Origin: SIG447 sp045577075
GTDB taxonomy: Bacteria; Bacillota; Clostridia; UMGS1883; UMGS1540
Direction of reading: 5' to 3'
NCBI GenBank assembly: GCA_045577075.1
Contig: JAZNHR010000055.1
Location: forward strand, 1 to 17,414
Length of the DNA: 17,414 nt
This document shows positions 1 to 7,559 of this stretch, piece after piece. Numbering within the stretch: the first letter of the stretch is position 1; each line of letters opens with the position of its first letter. A program made the position numbers and the translations under genes. The notes below the pieces were generated by a model. It was given only the letters and a program-made list of their open reading frames with translations, was not told the origin of the DNA and ran no database searches.

Positions 1-425
1 GCCGCATCTATAATTTTTCCGTTTTCATCCAGAAGTATAATATTCGGGTTTCGACCTGCAAATTCCGCAATCAGCTTTTTTTCGGTTTTGTCACCCATTT
101 CGTTATAGACACTGACAGAAAGGCAAAGCATTCTCTCAAAATCCGGCTGGGTAATATCCATAATTTTACCGCCTGCGAGGTGCTTACGGAGAAGCATACA
201 AAAAAGAGGTGCCTCCGGCGGATTCTTTTTCCGCACCTCGGTAATATGCACCCGCGGGTTTGCGTGCCCTGCGCTAAAGAGAAGACGCAGGTTTTCCCTG
301 GGTGTGCGAACGGCTAGGGTAATTTCATCCCGTTCCGGCTGATAAACTTTATCAATTCGCCCGCATAAAAGACGGCTGCGAAGTTCCGCCTGCATACAGG
401 CAATGGCAAGGGCATCCAGTGGCAT
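1..425 (-). CDS. rqcH: RqcH / NFACT-family ribosome quality control protein, N-terminal part (cut by window edge)
   Basis: The minus strand opens with ATG at 425-423 and stays open to base 1, giving about 141 residues of a protein usually near 580. The visible part fits the NFACT-N (old name FbpA/fibronectin-binding) domain: it starts MPLDALAIACMQAEL, then RIDKVYQPERDEI (about residues 23-35), then CMLLRKHLAGGKI (about residues 76-88) and an FAGRNPNIILLD segment near residues 123-134. In Bacillota the family binds the stalled 50S subunit and recruits tRNA-Ala to add C-terminal alanine tails that mark the nascent chain for degradation; that role is family knowledge. A GGGAG ribosome binding site lies at 432-436. 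The gene diverges from rplM and has its own promoter. Only the C-terminal domains are missing, through the window boundary. Family call is firm; function is by homology. Confidence 0.88.
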   Translation of the reverse strand, partial: MPLDALAIACMQAELRSRLLCGRIDKVYQPERDEITLAVRTPRENLRLLFSAGHANPRVHITEVRKKNPPEAPLFCMLLRKHLAGGKIMDITQPDFERMLCLSVSVYNEMGDKTEKKLIAEFAGRNPNIILLDENGKIIDA

Positions 426-454
426 AATTTTCTCCCGTTTTTTCGTTTTTTTCT

Positions 455-483
455 ATTGTACCATATCTTTTTTACCCCGTCAA
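455..483 (-). promoter_or_regulatory. Sigma-A promoter for rqcH
   Basis: On the minus strand, TTGACG (483-478) and TACAAT (460-455) are separated by exactly 17 bases. The expected start near 448 leaves a leader of about 20 bases holding the GGGAG ribosome binding site of rqcH. Confidence 0.75.
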
Positions 484-590
484 GTGCACAAAAAAGTAAA
501 AATAGCGCGTGAGATATCGTGAGATAAAAAGAGAAAAACAGAGAAAACGAGAGCAATATAAAATAAAAATAAAAAATTTCCAAAAAAGTA

Positions 591-619
591 TTGACAAAAT
601 AAAAAAAGTGACGTATAAT
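591..619 (+). promoter_or_regulatory. Strong sigma-A promoter for rplM-rpsI-hup
   Basis: TTGACA (591-596), a 17-base spacer and TATAAT (614-619) match the consensus perfectly. The predicted start near 626 leaves a leader of only about 30 bases, containing GGAGG (642-646) ahead of the rplM ATG. The leader is too short for an L13-type autoregulatory structure. Confidence 0.9.
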
Positions 620-655
620 AGGCAAGCACTAGAAAAAAAACGGAGGTAAAAGCAC

Positions 656-1081
656 ATGAGTAGTTTTATGGCAAAGCCGTCTGATGTAAAAAGAAGCTGG
701 TATGTTATCGACGCGGCAGGCAAACCTGTGGGCCGCGTAGCAACAATTGCCGCTACGCTCCTGCGTGGCAAGCATAAGCCCACCTATACACCCCACGTTG
801 ACTGCGGTGACCACGTTATCGTAATCAACTGTGACCAGGCTGTCTTTACCGGCAAGAAGCTGGACCAGAAGTCTTATTACAGACACAGCGGCTGGGTTGG
901 AGGCTTAAAAGAAACAAGCGCACGCGCAATGATGCGCACAAATGCCGACCGTGCAATGTTCCTTGCAGTAAAGGGCATGGTACCGGACACCACAATCGGC
1001 AGAGAGGCACTTACGAGACTTCGTGTCTACAAGGATGCAGAACATAAGCATGCGGCACAGAAGCCCGAAGTTTGGGAATAA
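656..1081 (+). CDS. rplM: 50S ribosomal protein L13
   Basis: This 141-residue protein is a large-subunit ribosomal protein that binds 23S rRNA early in 50S assembly. Family landmarks are FMAKPSDVKRSWYVIDAAGK at the start, LLRGKHKPTYTPHVDCGDHV (about residues 36-55), a GKKLDQKSYYRHSG stretch and the closing AEHKHAAQKPEVWE. Length is normal for the family (about 142-145). The start at 656 is preferred over the internal ATG at 668 because GGAGG at 642-646 is correctly spaced and homologues share the short lead before MAKP. It is first in the rplM-rpsI pair, an order conserved across bacteria; the stop codon is followed at once by the rpsI ribosome binding site (1081-1086), which favours translational coupling. 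Confidence 0.97.
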   Translation: MSSFMAKPSDVKRSWYVIDAAGKPVGRVATIAATLLRGKHKPTYTPHVDCGDHVIVINCDQAVFTGKKLDQKSYYRHSGWVGGLKETSARAMMRTNADRAMFLAVKGMVPDTTIGREALTRLRVYKDAEHKHAAQKPEVWE

Positions 1082-1095
1082 GGAGGTAACAGATT

Positions 1096-1491
1096 ATGGC
1101 AGAGAAAACTGAATTCTACGGAACCGGAAGAAGAAAGAAATCCGTTGCCAGGGTACGCCTTTTCCCCGGTACGGGCAATGTGACCATTAACGGTCGTGAC
1201 ATTGACGATTATTTCGGTCTCGAAACCTTAAAGACTATTGTTCGTCAGCCCCTGGACGTTGTTGGCCAGCTTGGCAAGATGGACGTTGTATGTAAAGTAG
1301 CAGGCGGCGGCGTAACCGGTCAGGCAGGTGCAATTCGTCACGGTATTGCAAGAGCACTGCTGATCGTTGATGAAAATAACCGCGCAGCTCTCAAGAAGGC
1401 CGGCTTCCTCACACGTGACCCGAGAATGAAGGAAAGAAAGAAATACGGTCTCAAGGCTGCACGTCGTGCACCGCAGTTCTCGAAGAGATAG
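1096..1491 (+). CDS. rpsI: 30S ribosomal protein S9
   Basis: The 131-residue product is a small-subunit head protein whose C-terminal tail reaches toward the P-site tRNA. It has the N-terminal YGTGRRKKSVARVRL motif (about residues 8-22), a GGGVTGQAGAIRHGIARAL core (about residues 70-88) and the diagnostic C-terminal RRAPQFSKR ending. Length is normal. AGGAGG at 1081-1086 gives a strong ribosome binding site. It lies 14 bases after rplM and shares its promoter. A perfect 12-bp hairpin follows (1518-1546), before the HU gene. Confidence 0.97.
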   Translation: MAEKTEFYGTGRRKKSVARVRLFPGTGNVTINGRDIDDYFGLETLKTIVRQPLDVVGQLGKMDVVCKVAGGGVTGQAGAIRHGIARALLIVDENNRAALKKAGFLTRDPRMKERKKYGLKAARRAPQFSKR

Positions 1492-1517
1492 TTTTTCTTC
1501 GGACATCGATTCTTTTG

Positions 1518-1546
1518 TGCTATTTCTGCACGGAGCAGAAATAGCA
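1518..1546 (+). terminator. Perfect 12-bp hairpin between rpsI and hup; attenuator or weak terminator
   Basis: TGCTATTTCTGC (1518-1529) is exactly complementary to GCAGAAATAGCA (1535-1546) around a 5-base ACGGA loop. The next bases (GTTTAAG) have only three T residues, so this is not a classical terminator. It may give partial termination, mRNA processing or end protection between rpsI and hup. No separate hup promoter is evident after it. Confidence 0.5.
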
Positions 1547-1578
1547 GTTTAAGTGTGATATCGGAAGGAGGGAAAAAC

Positions 1579-1851
1579 ATGAACAAGGCAGAACTCGTTT
1601 GCGCAATCGCAGAAAGCACAGAACTTTCCAAGAAGGACGCTGAAAAGGCACTCGCTGCTGCAATCAGCACCATTACGGATACACTCGCAGACGGCGGCAA
1701 GGTACAGCTCGTAGGCTTTGGTACCTTTGAAACCCGTCAGCGTGCAGCCAGAAAGGGTAAGAACCCCCAGACTGGCGCAGAAGTTATGATTCCTGCAGCA
1801 AAGGTACCGGTATTTAAGGCCGGTAAGGCACTGAAGGATACCGTAAAATAA
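1579..1851 (+). CDS. hup: HU-family nucleoid DNA-binding protein
   Basis: This 90-residue protein is a typical bacterial HU, a dimeric DNA-bending nucleoid protein. It shows MNKAELVCAIAE at the start, a helix-turn-helix dimer core with KKDAEKALAA, the VQLVGFGTFETRQRAARKG segment leading into the beta-arm, the arm-tip NPQTGAE sequence, and a closing PAAKVPVFKAGKALKDTVK. An upstream in-frame GTG at 1555 would force the AAGGAGG ribosome binding site (1565-1571) to be read as codons, so the ATG at 1579 is the true start. HU right after rplM-rpsI suggests shared growth-linked transcription, tuned by the hairpin at 1518-1546. A strong terminator follows 12 bases after the stop. Confidence 0.96.
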   Translation: MNKAELVCAIAESTELSKKDAEKALAAAISTITDTLADGGKVQLVGFGTFETRQRAARKGKNPQTGAEVMIPAAKVPVFKAGKALKDTVK

Positions 1852-1862
1852 CTTTTAAAGTC

Positions 1863-1895
1863 AAAAGACCGCTTCCATATGGAAGCGGTCTTTTT
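1863..1895 (+). terminator. Bidirectional rho-independent terminator after hup
   Basis: A perfect palindrome of 16-base arms (AAAAGACCGCTTCCAT and its complement, 1863-1894) ends in TTTTT on the plus strand and TTTT on the minus strand. It sits between convergent genes and can serve both hup and the minus-strand permease at 1919-3316. Confidence 0.93.
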
Positions 1896-1918
1896 GTATG
1901 AGGATTTGCCGTCAATGC

Positions 1919-3316
1919 TTATTCTGCATCTGTATCCTTGGATTTTCTGTATACAGCACCCAGAAGAATGACTACTGTGAAAATTATGAGATAGAATAAC
2001 ACCGGGAAGGAGAATGTACCTTCTGCCTTTGCGGCAAGATAGGGCGTAATGCCGTGGGCATATACTGCGGCAAACACCATGAACAAGCAAGCAACGATGG
2101 AAATGGCAGGCAGAATAAACCGCTTAAATGTGCTCATTTCTTTTTCCTTTTTCATCCATGCAATAAAGATGGGAATGTACATGGCGTAAATTGTAACAAT
2201 TGGTAATTCGGAAGAATCAAAGTTAAATAGACCAAACCAGCCTTCCGTAAGATTGGCACCATAAAAATATACAAGCCATATAGCACAAACGAAGAGACCC
2301 CATATAGCAGAATTCGTGGTCATGTTGGTAGCTTTGTCAATTTGCCCGAATGTTTTGGGCGAAGGGCCTTCCCCACGCGCTGCAATGGCATACATGCCGC
2401 GCGTTGCCCCGACCATAAGCCCGTTTAAGGTACCAAGGCAGGAAACAACAATACAAATATTCAAAAGTGTGCCGCCGATGGCGCCGAAAATATTTGTAAA
2501 TGCAGTTGTTGCACCTTCGCTAATCAGTACTGCATTGGTTGCGCCTCCGGCTACGCCAATAAAGTATAAAACATATGCACTAACGACTATAATTGCACCA
2601 ATAATTAGGGCAATCGGCAAATTTTTCTTCGGATTTTTCAGTTCTGCATTGATAGAGGTCGCTACAATCCAGCCCTCATATGCGAAAACTGTGGCAACTA
2701 CTGCCGCAAACAGACCACTGCTTGCCGAGCCGCCAACTGCTTCCGTAACAACATTTGTGAAATTGCCGGTAAGTGTGCCGTTTGCAAGACCCACTATTGT
2801 TCCTACAATGGCCATTAGCGTAATGGGAATCAGCTTAATTATGGTTGCGCTGACCTGAAATTTGCCGGCAAGCTTCGGAGACAGTGCATTCATGGTATAG
2901 GATGCAATGAGGAAAAATCCGGCAAGGGCAAGCACTTCAGGGCCGACCATACTCCAGCCGAAAAGAACGCCTAAGTATCTTGCGGAAACCCATGCTAAAA
3001 CGGAGGTCATGCCGGGATAATAGACGTTTACCATAAACCACGCGATGTAGTAGCCGTAGCCTTTACCGCAGGTTGCCTCCGCGTAGTCAACAACGCCGCT
3101 GACTTTTTCATACTTTGTTGCCATGACTGCAAACTGTGCGGAACAAATAATCATCAAAAGACCTGTGATGACCCAGGCTGCAATTCCCAAGGTCATGTTT
3201 CCCCCGGTTGCCGCAAGGACGTTTTGCGCTTTAAAGAAAACACCGGAGCCAATTACTGTACCAACGACCATACAAATGGCGGTTGGCAAACCATACTTTT
3301 TTGTAAGCTTTTCCAT
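1919..3316 (-). CDS. APC-superfamily amino acid permease (SteT/LAT-like)
   Basis: The 465-residue product is a polytopic inner-membrane protein with about 12 hydrophobic segments. The N-terminus carries GTVIGSGVFFKAQNVLAATGG (about residues 18-38), the unwound TM1 substrate-binding motif of the APC superfamily, and EGWIVATSINAELKNPKKN (about residues 214-232) matches the conserved TM6 to cytoplasmic-loop region of amino acid exchangers such as SteT. It probably imports or exchanges amino acids; the substrate cannot be read from sequence. The start at 3316 has AGGAGG at 3323-3328. It is a single-gene unit with its own promoter (3345-3373) and shares the terminator at 1863-1895. It is separated from the hydrogenase operon by that operon's terminator, so no functional link is implied. 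Confidence 0.88.
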   Translation of the reverse strand: MEKLTKKYGLPTAICMVVGTVIGSGVFFKAQNVLAATGGNMTLGIAAWVITGLLMIICSAQFAVMATKYEKVSGVVDYAEATCGKGYGYYIAWFMVNVYYPGMTSVLAWVSARYLGVLFGWSMVGPEVLALAGFFLIASYTMNALSPKLAGKFQVSATIIKLIPITLMAIVGTIVGLANGTLTGNFTNVVTEAVGGSASSGLFAAVVATVFAYEGWIVATSINAELKNPKKNLPIALIIGAIIVVSAYVLYFIGVAGGATNAVLISEGATTAFTNIFGAIGGTLLNICIVVSCLGTLNGLMVGATRGMYAIAARGEGPSPKTFGQIDKATNMTTNSAIWGLFVCAIWLVYFYGANLTEGWFGLFNFDSSELPIVTIYAMYIPIFIAWMKKEKEMSTFKRFILPAISIVACLFMVFAAVYAHGITPYLAAKAEGTFSFPVLFYLIIFTVVILLGAVYRKSKDTDAE

Positions 3317-3344
3317 TTTCTTCCTCCTTTTGGTTTATGGATTC

Positions 3345-3373
3345 ATCATAGCACGCTTCCGTTTAAAATACAA
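3345..3373 (-). promoter_or_regulatory. Promoter for the APC permease
   Basis: On the minus strand TTGTAT (3373-3368) and TATGAT (3350-3345) are 17 bases apart. A start near 3338 would leave a leader of about 20 bases holding the AGGAGG site at 3323-3328. The stretch between here and the terminator at 3444 is very A/T-rich and shows no other feature. Confidence 0.6.
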
Positions 3374-3443
3374 TATTTCTAGCAAATTCAAGAAAATATT
3401 TTTGCAAAAAATAAAAAAAATGTATTTTTTTGTATGAAAAAGC

Positions 3444-3475
3444 AAAAAGAGAACAGTTTTTCCTGTTCTCTTTTT
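3444..3475 (-). terminator. Rho-independent terminator of the nfn-hyd operon
   Basis: Arms AAAAAGAGAACAG (3444-3456) and CTGTTCTCTTTTT (3463-3475) form a 13-bp stem with a 6-base loop. Read on the minus strand it ends in a run of T, 17 bases after the hydA stop codon. Confidence 0.9.
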
Positions 3476-3491
3476 ATTTACAAGCACACTT

Positions 3492-5183
3492 TTATGCTTT
3501 CTTCGTATAGTCCACATGCAGCATTTCGTGTTCTCTGCCTTTTATAATCTCGCTGTATAAGGTCTTTAAGATGGGGTTCTGTTCTGCGCGGCGAATGCTT
3601 AAAAGTCTGTCCGACTTATAAAGGCCTGCGCTTCTTGCCACCTTTTCCTGTTCCATGGCAAAGGGCTGACCGCCGCCGTTGATACAGCCGCCGGGGCAAG
3701 CCATAACTTCAATAAAGTCAATCTGCTCGCCATCCTTTACGCGCTGGATAACGGCTTCAACATTTGCAAGACCGCTTACAACGACGATGTGGAGTGCTCT
3801 TTCCCCATACATAAGCTTAAATTCTTTAATGCCGTCGAGCCCTCTCTGGCCGCAGTTTGCCACCGTGAGAATTTCCGCACGGGATTTATTGGCAACCACG
3901 TGGCGGAGAACTGCTTCCGTAACACCGCCCGTAACACCGAAGATAACGCCTGCACCGGAAATCGTACCAAAGGGCATATCAACAGCTTCCGGCTCCAGCG
4001 TATCAAACATAATGCCGGCTTCTTTAATCATGGACACAAGCTCCTGGGTGGTAATAACAGCGTCCACATTCGGTGCGCCGTCCATTTTAAATTCATCCCG
4101 TGCCGCTTCAAACTTTTTAGCCGTACAGGGCATAACGGCGACGTGGAACGTCTTTTCTCCCTTTTCCTTTGCCTGGTCCTTTAACACAGATGCCATCATC
4201 TGCATGGGAGAACGGCAGGTGGAAATGTTGGGGAGAAGCTCGGGATGCTTTTTCTCGCAGTACTGAATCCAGCCCGGGCAGCAAGACGTAATCAGCGGCA
4301 TCTTCTCGCCCGATTCCAGTCTCTCCATAAACTCTGCGCTTTCCTCGAGTACCGTAAGGTCTGCACCGAGGGAAGTATCATAAATTTCATCAAAGCCCAT
4401 GCGGTGAAGGGCAGCAACGATTTTGCCCATAACGTCATCGCCGTCTTTTACGCCAAGTTCACGCCCGAGAGCAACACGAACGGCAGGAGCAACCTGTACG
4501 GACGTTTTGACAGCCGGGTCGCTAATTGCCTTCCATACGGGGGCAATGTTATTTTTAACAACAATAGCACCTGTCGGGCAAACTGCTACGCACTGGCCAC
4601 AGCCTACACAGGGGCTTTCGGACAAGGGCTTGCCGAACGCAGTGCTGATAATCATGTTGGAGCCGCGGTAAGCAAAGTCAATGGCGCCGACATTTTGGAT
4701 TTCGTTACACATACGCACACAGTCACCGCAAAGAATACACTTGCCGGCATCACGGGTGATGCAAACAGAGGAAGTATCGTCCTCGGCGGTAGATTTGGCT
4801 GTATTCGGGAAGCGAACGCCTTCAATATTAAAGCGCATGGCAAGGTCCTGCAGCTTACATTTTGTGTTGTTTTCGCAGGTCGTACAATCGCGGCAATGGT
4901 TTGCGAGGAGTAGCTCCAGAATATTCTTTCTGTATTTGCGAAGGCGTTCTGTATTTGTTTTAATCTTCATACCGGCACGGGGCGGTGTGGAACACGCGGC
5001 ACTCAGGCCCCCTCTTTCATCTTCTACCATACACATTCTGCACGCACCGTAAACAGAAAGCTCGGAATGATAGCAGAAGGTAGGCATTTTTACGCCGGTT
5101 TTATTGATGAGCTCCAGAAGGTTTTTTTCTCCGTTTATTTCGACAGGAATCCCGTCTATGATTACATACTGTTTTTCTGTCAT
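3492..5183 (-). CDS. hydA: [FeFe]-hydrogenase catalytic subunit HydA (trimeric bifurcating/NAD(P)-linked type)
   Basis: This 563-residue subunit holds the H-cluster where H2 is made or split. An N-terminal [2Fe-2S] domain uses C37, C48, C51 and C64. A His/Cys [4Fe-4S] site follows with H96, C100, C103 and C109. Two ferredoxin-type [4Fe-4S] sites use C149/C152/C155/C159 and C192/C195/C198/C202. The H-cluster motifs are all intact: TSCCPGW (299-305, with the proton-relay C301 and ligand C302), MPCTAKKFE (351-359) and MACPGGCINGGGQP (494-507). There is no extra C-terminal [2Fe-2S] domain as in the Thermotoga subunit; length fits the HndD/Moorella-like form. The ribosome binding site AAAGGAGG overlaps the end of hydB and the start lies 4 bases beyond the hydB stop. 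It is last in the operon. Maturases HydE, HydF and HydG are not in the window. It is probably cytoplasmic, as no signal peptide is seen. Confidence 0.96.
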   Translation of the reverse strand: MTEKQYVIIDGIPVEINGEKNLLELINKTGVKMPTFCYHSELSVYGACRMCMVEDERGGLSAACSTPPRAGMKIKTNTERLRKYRKNILELLLANHCRDCTTCENNTKCKLQDLAMRFNIEGVRFPNTAKSTAEDDTSSVCITRDAGKCILCGDCVRMCNEIQNVGAIDFAYRGSNMIISTAFGKPLSESPCVGCGQCVAVCPTGAIVVKNNIAPVWKAISDPAVKTSVQVAPAVRVALGRELGVKDGDDVMGKIVAALHRMGFDEIYDTSLGADLTVLEESAEFMERLESGEKMPLITSCCPGWIQYCEKKHPELLPNISTCRSPMQMMASVLKDQAKEKGEKTFHVAVMPCTAKKFEAARDEFKMDGAPNVDAVITTQELVSMIKEAGIMFDTLEPEAVDMPFGTISGAGVIFGVTGGVTEAVLRHVVANKSRAEILTVANCGQRGLDGIKEFKLMYGERALHIVVVSGLANVEAVIQRVKDGEQIDFIEVMACPGGCINGGGQPFAMEQEKVARSAGLYKSDRLLSIRRAEQNPILKTLYSEIIKGREHEMLHVDYTKKA

Positions 5184-5187
5184 CTCT

Positions 5188-7062
5188 TTATACCTCCTTT
5201 ATCGCTTTGAATGCACAAGCAGAAATGCAGCTGCCGCAACGGATACATTTGGAAAGGTCAATCGTAAACGGCTCTTTGATTTTGCCGCTGATTGCCTCCA
5301 CGGGGCACTGCCGTGCACACTTAGAACAGCCTTTACAAAGGGCAGGGTCAATCACGATTTGCTTCAGCTTCTGGCATGCACCTGCCGGGCAGCGTTTTTC
5401 ATAAATGTGGGCTTCGTATTCATCCCGGAAGTTCTTAATGGTGCTGACAACGGGAGAAGGTGCACTCTTCCCGAGACCGCAAAGGGCGGTTGCAGAAATC
5501 GTGTCGGCAAGCTCCAGGAGAAGCTCGATGTCGCCGTCCTCGCCTTCGCCTGCAACGATTCTTTCCAAAATGCCCAGCATACGCTTTGTGCCTTCGCGGC
5601 AAGGTACGCATTTACCACAGGATTCGTTCTGGGTAAAGTTCATGAAGAAGCGTGCAACCTCAACCATACAGGTATGCGAATCCATAACAACAAGACCGCC
5701 AGAGCCAATCATGGCGCCAACCTTTTTGAGCGTATCAAAGTCAAGGGGCAGGTCGAGGTGTTCTTTTGTAAGACATGCACCGGAGGGGCCGCCAATCTGA
5801 ACGGCTTTAAACTCGCCGTCACCGCGCATACCGCCGCCGATATCGAAAATAATCTTGCGAAGAGTTGTACCCATAGGCACTTCAATAAGACCCGTGTTTG
5901 CAATGTTACCGGTTAAGGCAAACGCTTTGGTGCCGGGGCTTGTTTCCGTGCCGATACCGAGGTACCAGTCCGCACCGCGGTTGATAATTTCTGCAACGTT
6001 TGCATATGTTTCTACGTTATTTAAAACGGTGGGCTTATCGAAAAGACCATGCTCCGTTGTTCTCGGAGGCTTAACACGGGGGAAGCCGCGTTTACCTTCG
6101 ATAGAAGCGGTCAGCGCACTGCCTTCGCCGCAAACAAATGCGCCTGCGCCGCGGCTGATGTGCATATGGAAAGAAAAGTCTGTGCCCAGAATATGGTCAC
6201 CAAGAAGACCGATTTCTTCTGCCTGCTTGATGGCTGTACGCATTCTTTCTACTGCCAACGGATACTCTGCACGCACATATATGTACCCTTCGGAAGCGCC
6301 ACAGGCAACACCTGCAATCATCATGCCTTCCAGCATTCTGTGGGGGTCGCCTTCCATGATACTTCTGTCCATAAATGCACCCGGGTCACCTTCGTCACCG
6401 TTACATACAACGTATTTAATCAGTTCCTTCTGGCGCTTTACCTGGTCCCACTTTCTGCCTGCCGGGAAGCCGCCGCCCCCACGGCCACGAAGGTTAGACT
6501 TGGTGATTTCAGAAACAATATCGTCCTGAGACATATCAAATAATGCTTTTTCAAATGCCGAATAGCCGCCAATTGCCACATACGCACGAATAGATTCTGC
6601 ATCGATTTTACCGCAGTGCTCCAAAACGACGCGGGTCTGCTGTTTGTAGAAGGGAATTTCGTCCTGCTTTGCATAAGAAACGCCGTCCTTTTTGCAGGCA
6701 AGACGCTCAATGTGTTCCCCGTTTACAATCGTCTTTTCTACGATTTCTTCGCAGTCCTCAAGGCGTACCTTTGTATACAGCCAGCCCTGGGGGTCAATGC
6801 GGAGAAGGGGACCCATTTCGCAAAAGCCGTGACAGCCGCTTTTGTTTAGAGCTACGCTCTCGCCGTGGGGGTCTACTTCCAGTTCAACGGCCACATTGAC
6901 GCCTTTTTCTGCCGCCAGTTCCCGCAGTCTGTCATAAATCTTTAAAGAACCGCCTGCCACACAACCTGTGCCGGCGCAAACAATGATTTTCTTCGTCTGC
7001 AGTTCGTACGCCTTTTTCGCTTCGTCCCGAAATGCAATTAAATCCTGTCTGTTTTTAAGCAT
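5188..7062 (-). CDS. hydB: HydB, NuoF-like flavin and NAD(P)-binding subunit of the [FeFe]-hydrogenase
   Basis: The 624-residue protein carries FMN and the NAD(P)H site and is the likely bifurcation centre of HydABC. The N-terminal thioredoxin-like [2Fe-2S] domain has C29, C34, C77 and C81. The NuoF core has the FMN-binding RGRGGGGFPAGRKW (192-205), a NGDEGDPGAFMDR stretch (221-233) and GAGAFVCGEGSAL (305-317). The NuoF [4Fe-4S] site has ESCGKCVPCREG (C482, C485, C488) plus C528. Two C-terminal ferredoxin sites use C576/C579/C582/C586 and C606/C609/C612/C616. This complete architecture marks the trimeric electron-bifurcating group rather than the tetrameric Hnd type, which has a separate HndB. 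The start overlaps the hydC 3' end by 8 bases, with GGAGG just upstream, pointing to translational coupling. NAD versus NADP specificity cannot be judged by eye. Confidence 0.95.
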   Translation of the reverse strand: MLKNRQDLIAFRDEAKKAYELQTKKIIVCAGTGCVAGGSLKIYDRLRELAAEKGVNVAVELEVDPHGESVALNKSGCHGFCEMGPLLRIDPQGWLYTKVRLEDCEEIVEKTIVNGEHIERLACKKDGVSYAKQDEIPFYKQQTRVVLEHCGKIDAESIRAYVAIGGYSAFEKALFDMSQDDIVSEITKSNLRGRGGGGFPAGRKWDQVKRQKELIKYVVCNGDEGDPGAFMDRSIMEGDPHRMLEGMMIAGVACGASEGYIYVRAEYPLAVERMRTAIKQAEEIGLLGDHILGTDFSFHMHISRGAGAFVCGEGSALTASIEGKRGFPRVKPPRTTEHGLFDKPTVLNNVETYANVAEIINRGADWYLGIGTETSPGTKAFALTGNIANTGLIEVPMGTTLRKIIFDIGGGMRGDGEFKAVQIGGPSGACLTKEHLDLPLDFDTLKKVGAMIGSGGLVVMDSHTCMVEVARFFMNFTQNESCGKCVPCREGTKRMLGILERIVAGEGEDGDIELLLELADTISATALCGLGKSAPSPVVSTIKNFRDEYEAHIYEKRCPAGACQKLKQIVIDPALCKGCSKCARQCPVEAISGKIKEPFTIDLSKCIRCGSCISACAFKAIKEV

Positions 7063-7540
7063 TCTCGATTTCCTCCTTCAGTGTTTTTAAAAGCTCGGAA
7101 GCCTTGTCGGGCGTCATGGCGGAGTAAACCACGTCATTTACCGTCAGAACAGGTGCAAGGCCGCATGCGCCGAGGCAGGAAACCGTTTCCAGCGTAAAGT
7201 TTAAATCATCCGTGGTCTTTTTGCTTTCGCTAAGACCCAGCTCTGCACGAAGTCTTTCTAAAATCGGAATAGACTTACGAACATGGCATGCCGTGCCGTC
7301 ACAAATCTTAATGACGTACTTTCCTTTCGGGGAAAGAGAAAAATTTTCATAGAAGGTTGCAACGCTGAAAATGCGCGCTTCGCTCATTTCCAGTTCTTTT
7401 GCAAGATAGGGGAAAATCTCCCGGGGAAGATAATGGTACTCTTCCTGGATTTCCTGTAAAATGGCAATGATGGCCTGCTGTTTTTTCTCGTGGTTTGCCA
7501 AAATTTTGTCCACAACCGAGAAATCAAATTGTCCGTTCAT
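7055..7540 (-). CDS. hydC: HydC, NuoE-like [2Fe-2S] subunit of the [FeFe]-hydrogenase
   Basis: The 161-residue protein is of the NuoE/HndA type with a helical N-terminal part and a thioredoxin-like [2Fe-2S] domain. Ligands are C80 and C85 (in KICDGTACHVRK) and C122 and C126 (in SCLGACGLAP). Other landmarks are YLPREIFPYLAKEL and SVATFYENFSLSPKGKY, typical of the family. It passes electrons within the HydABC complex. The start has GGAG at good spacing in the 19-base gap after nfnB; its 3' end overlaps hydB by 8 bases. Length is usual for the family. Confidence 0.94.
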   Translation of the reverse strand: MNGQFDFSVVDKILANHEKKQQAIIAILQEIQEEYHYLPREIFPYLAKELEMSEARIFSVATFYENFSLSPKGKYVIKICDGTACHVRKSIPILERLRAELGLSESKKTTDDLNFTLETVSCLGACGLAPVLTVNDVVYSAMTPDKASELLKTLKEEIENA

Positions 7541-7559
7541 TTTTCTTTACTCCTTCTTT

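Noticed and set aside
597..655. L13-type ribosomal leader before rplM
   Set aside because: The predicted leader is only about 30 bases and has no stem; it cannot hold such a structure.
2316..2858. Plus-strand open frame of 180 codons inside the permease gene
   Set aside because: It is the antisense shadow of the permease, with no ribosome binding site or family likeness.
3679..6543. Long plus-strand frames across the hydrogenase genes
   Set aside because: All are antisense to strongly conserved hydA and hydB and show no recognisable protein features.
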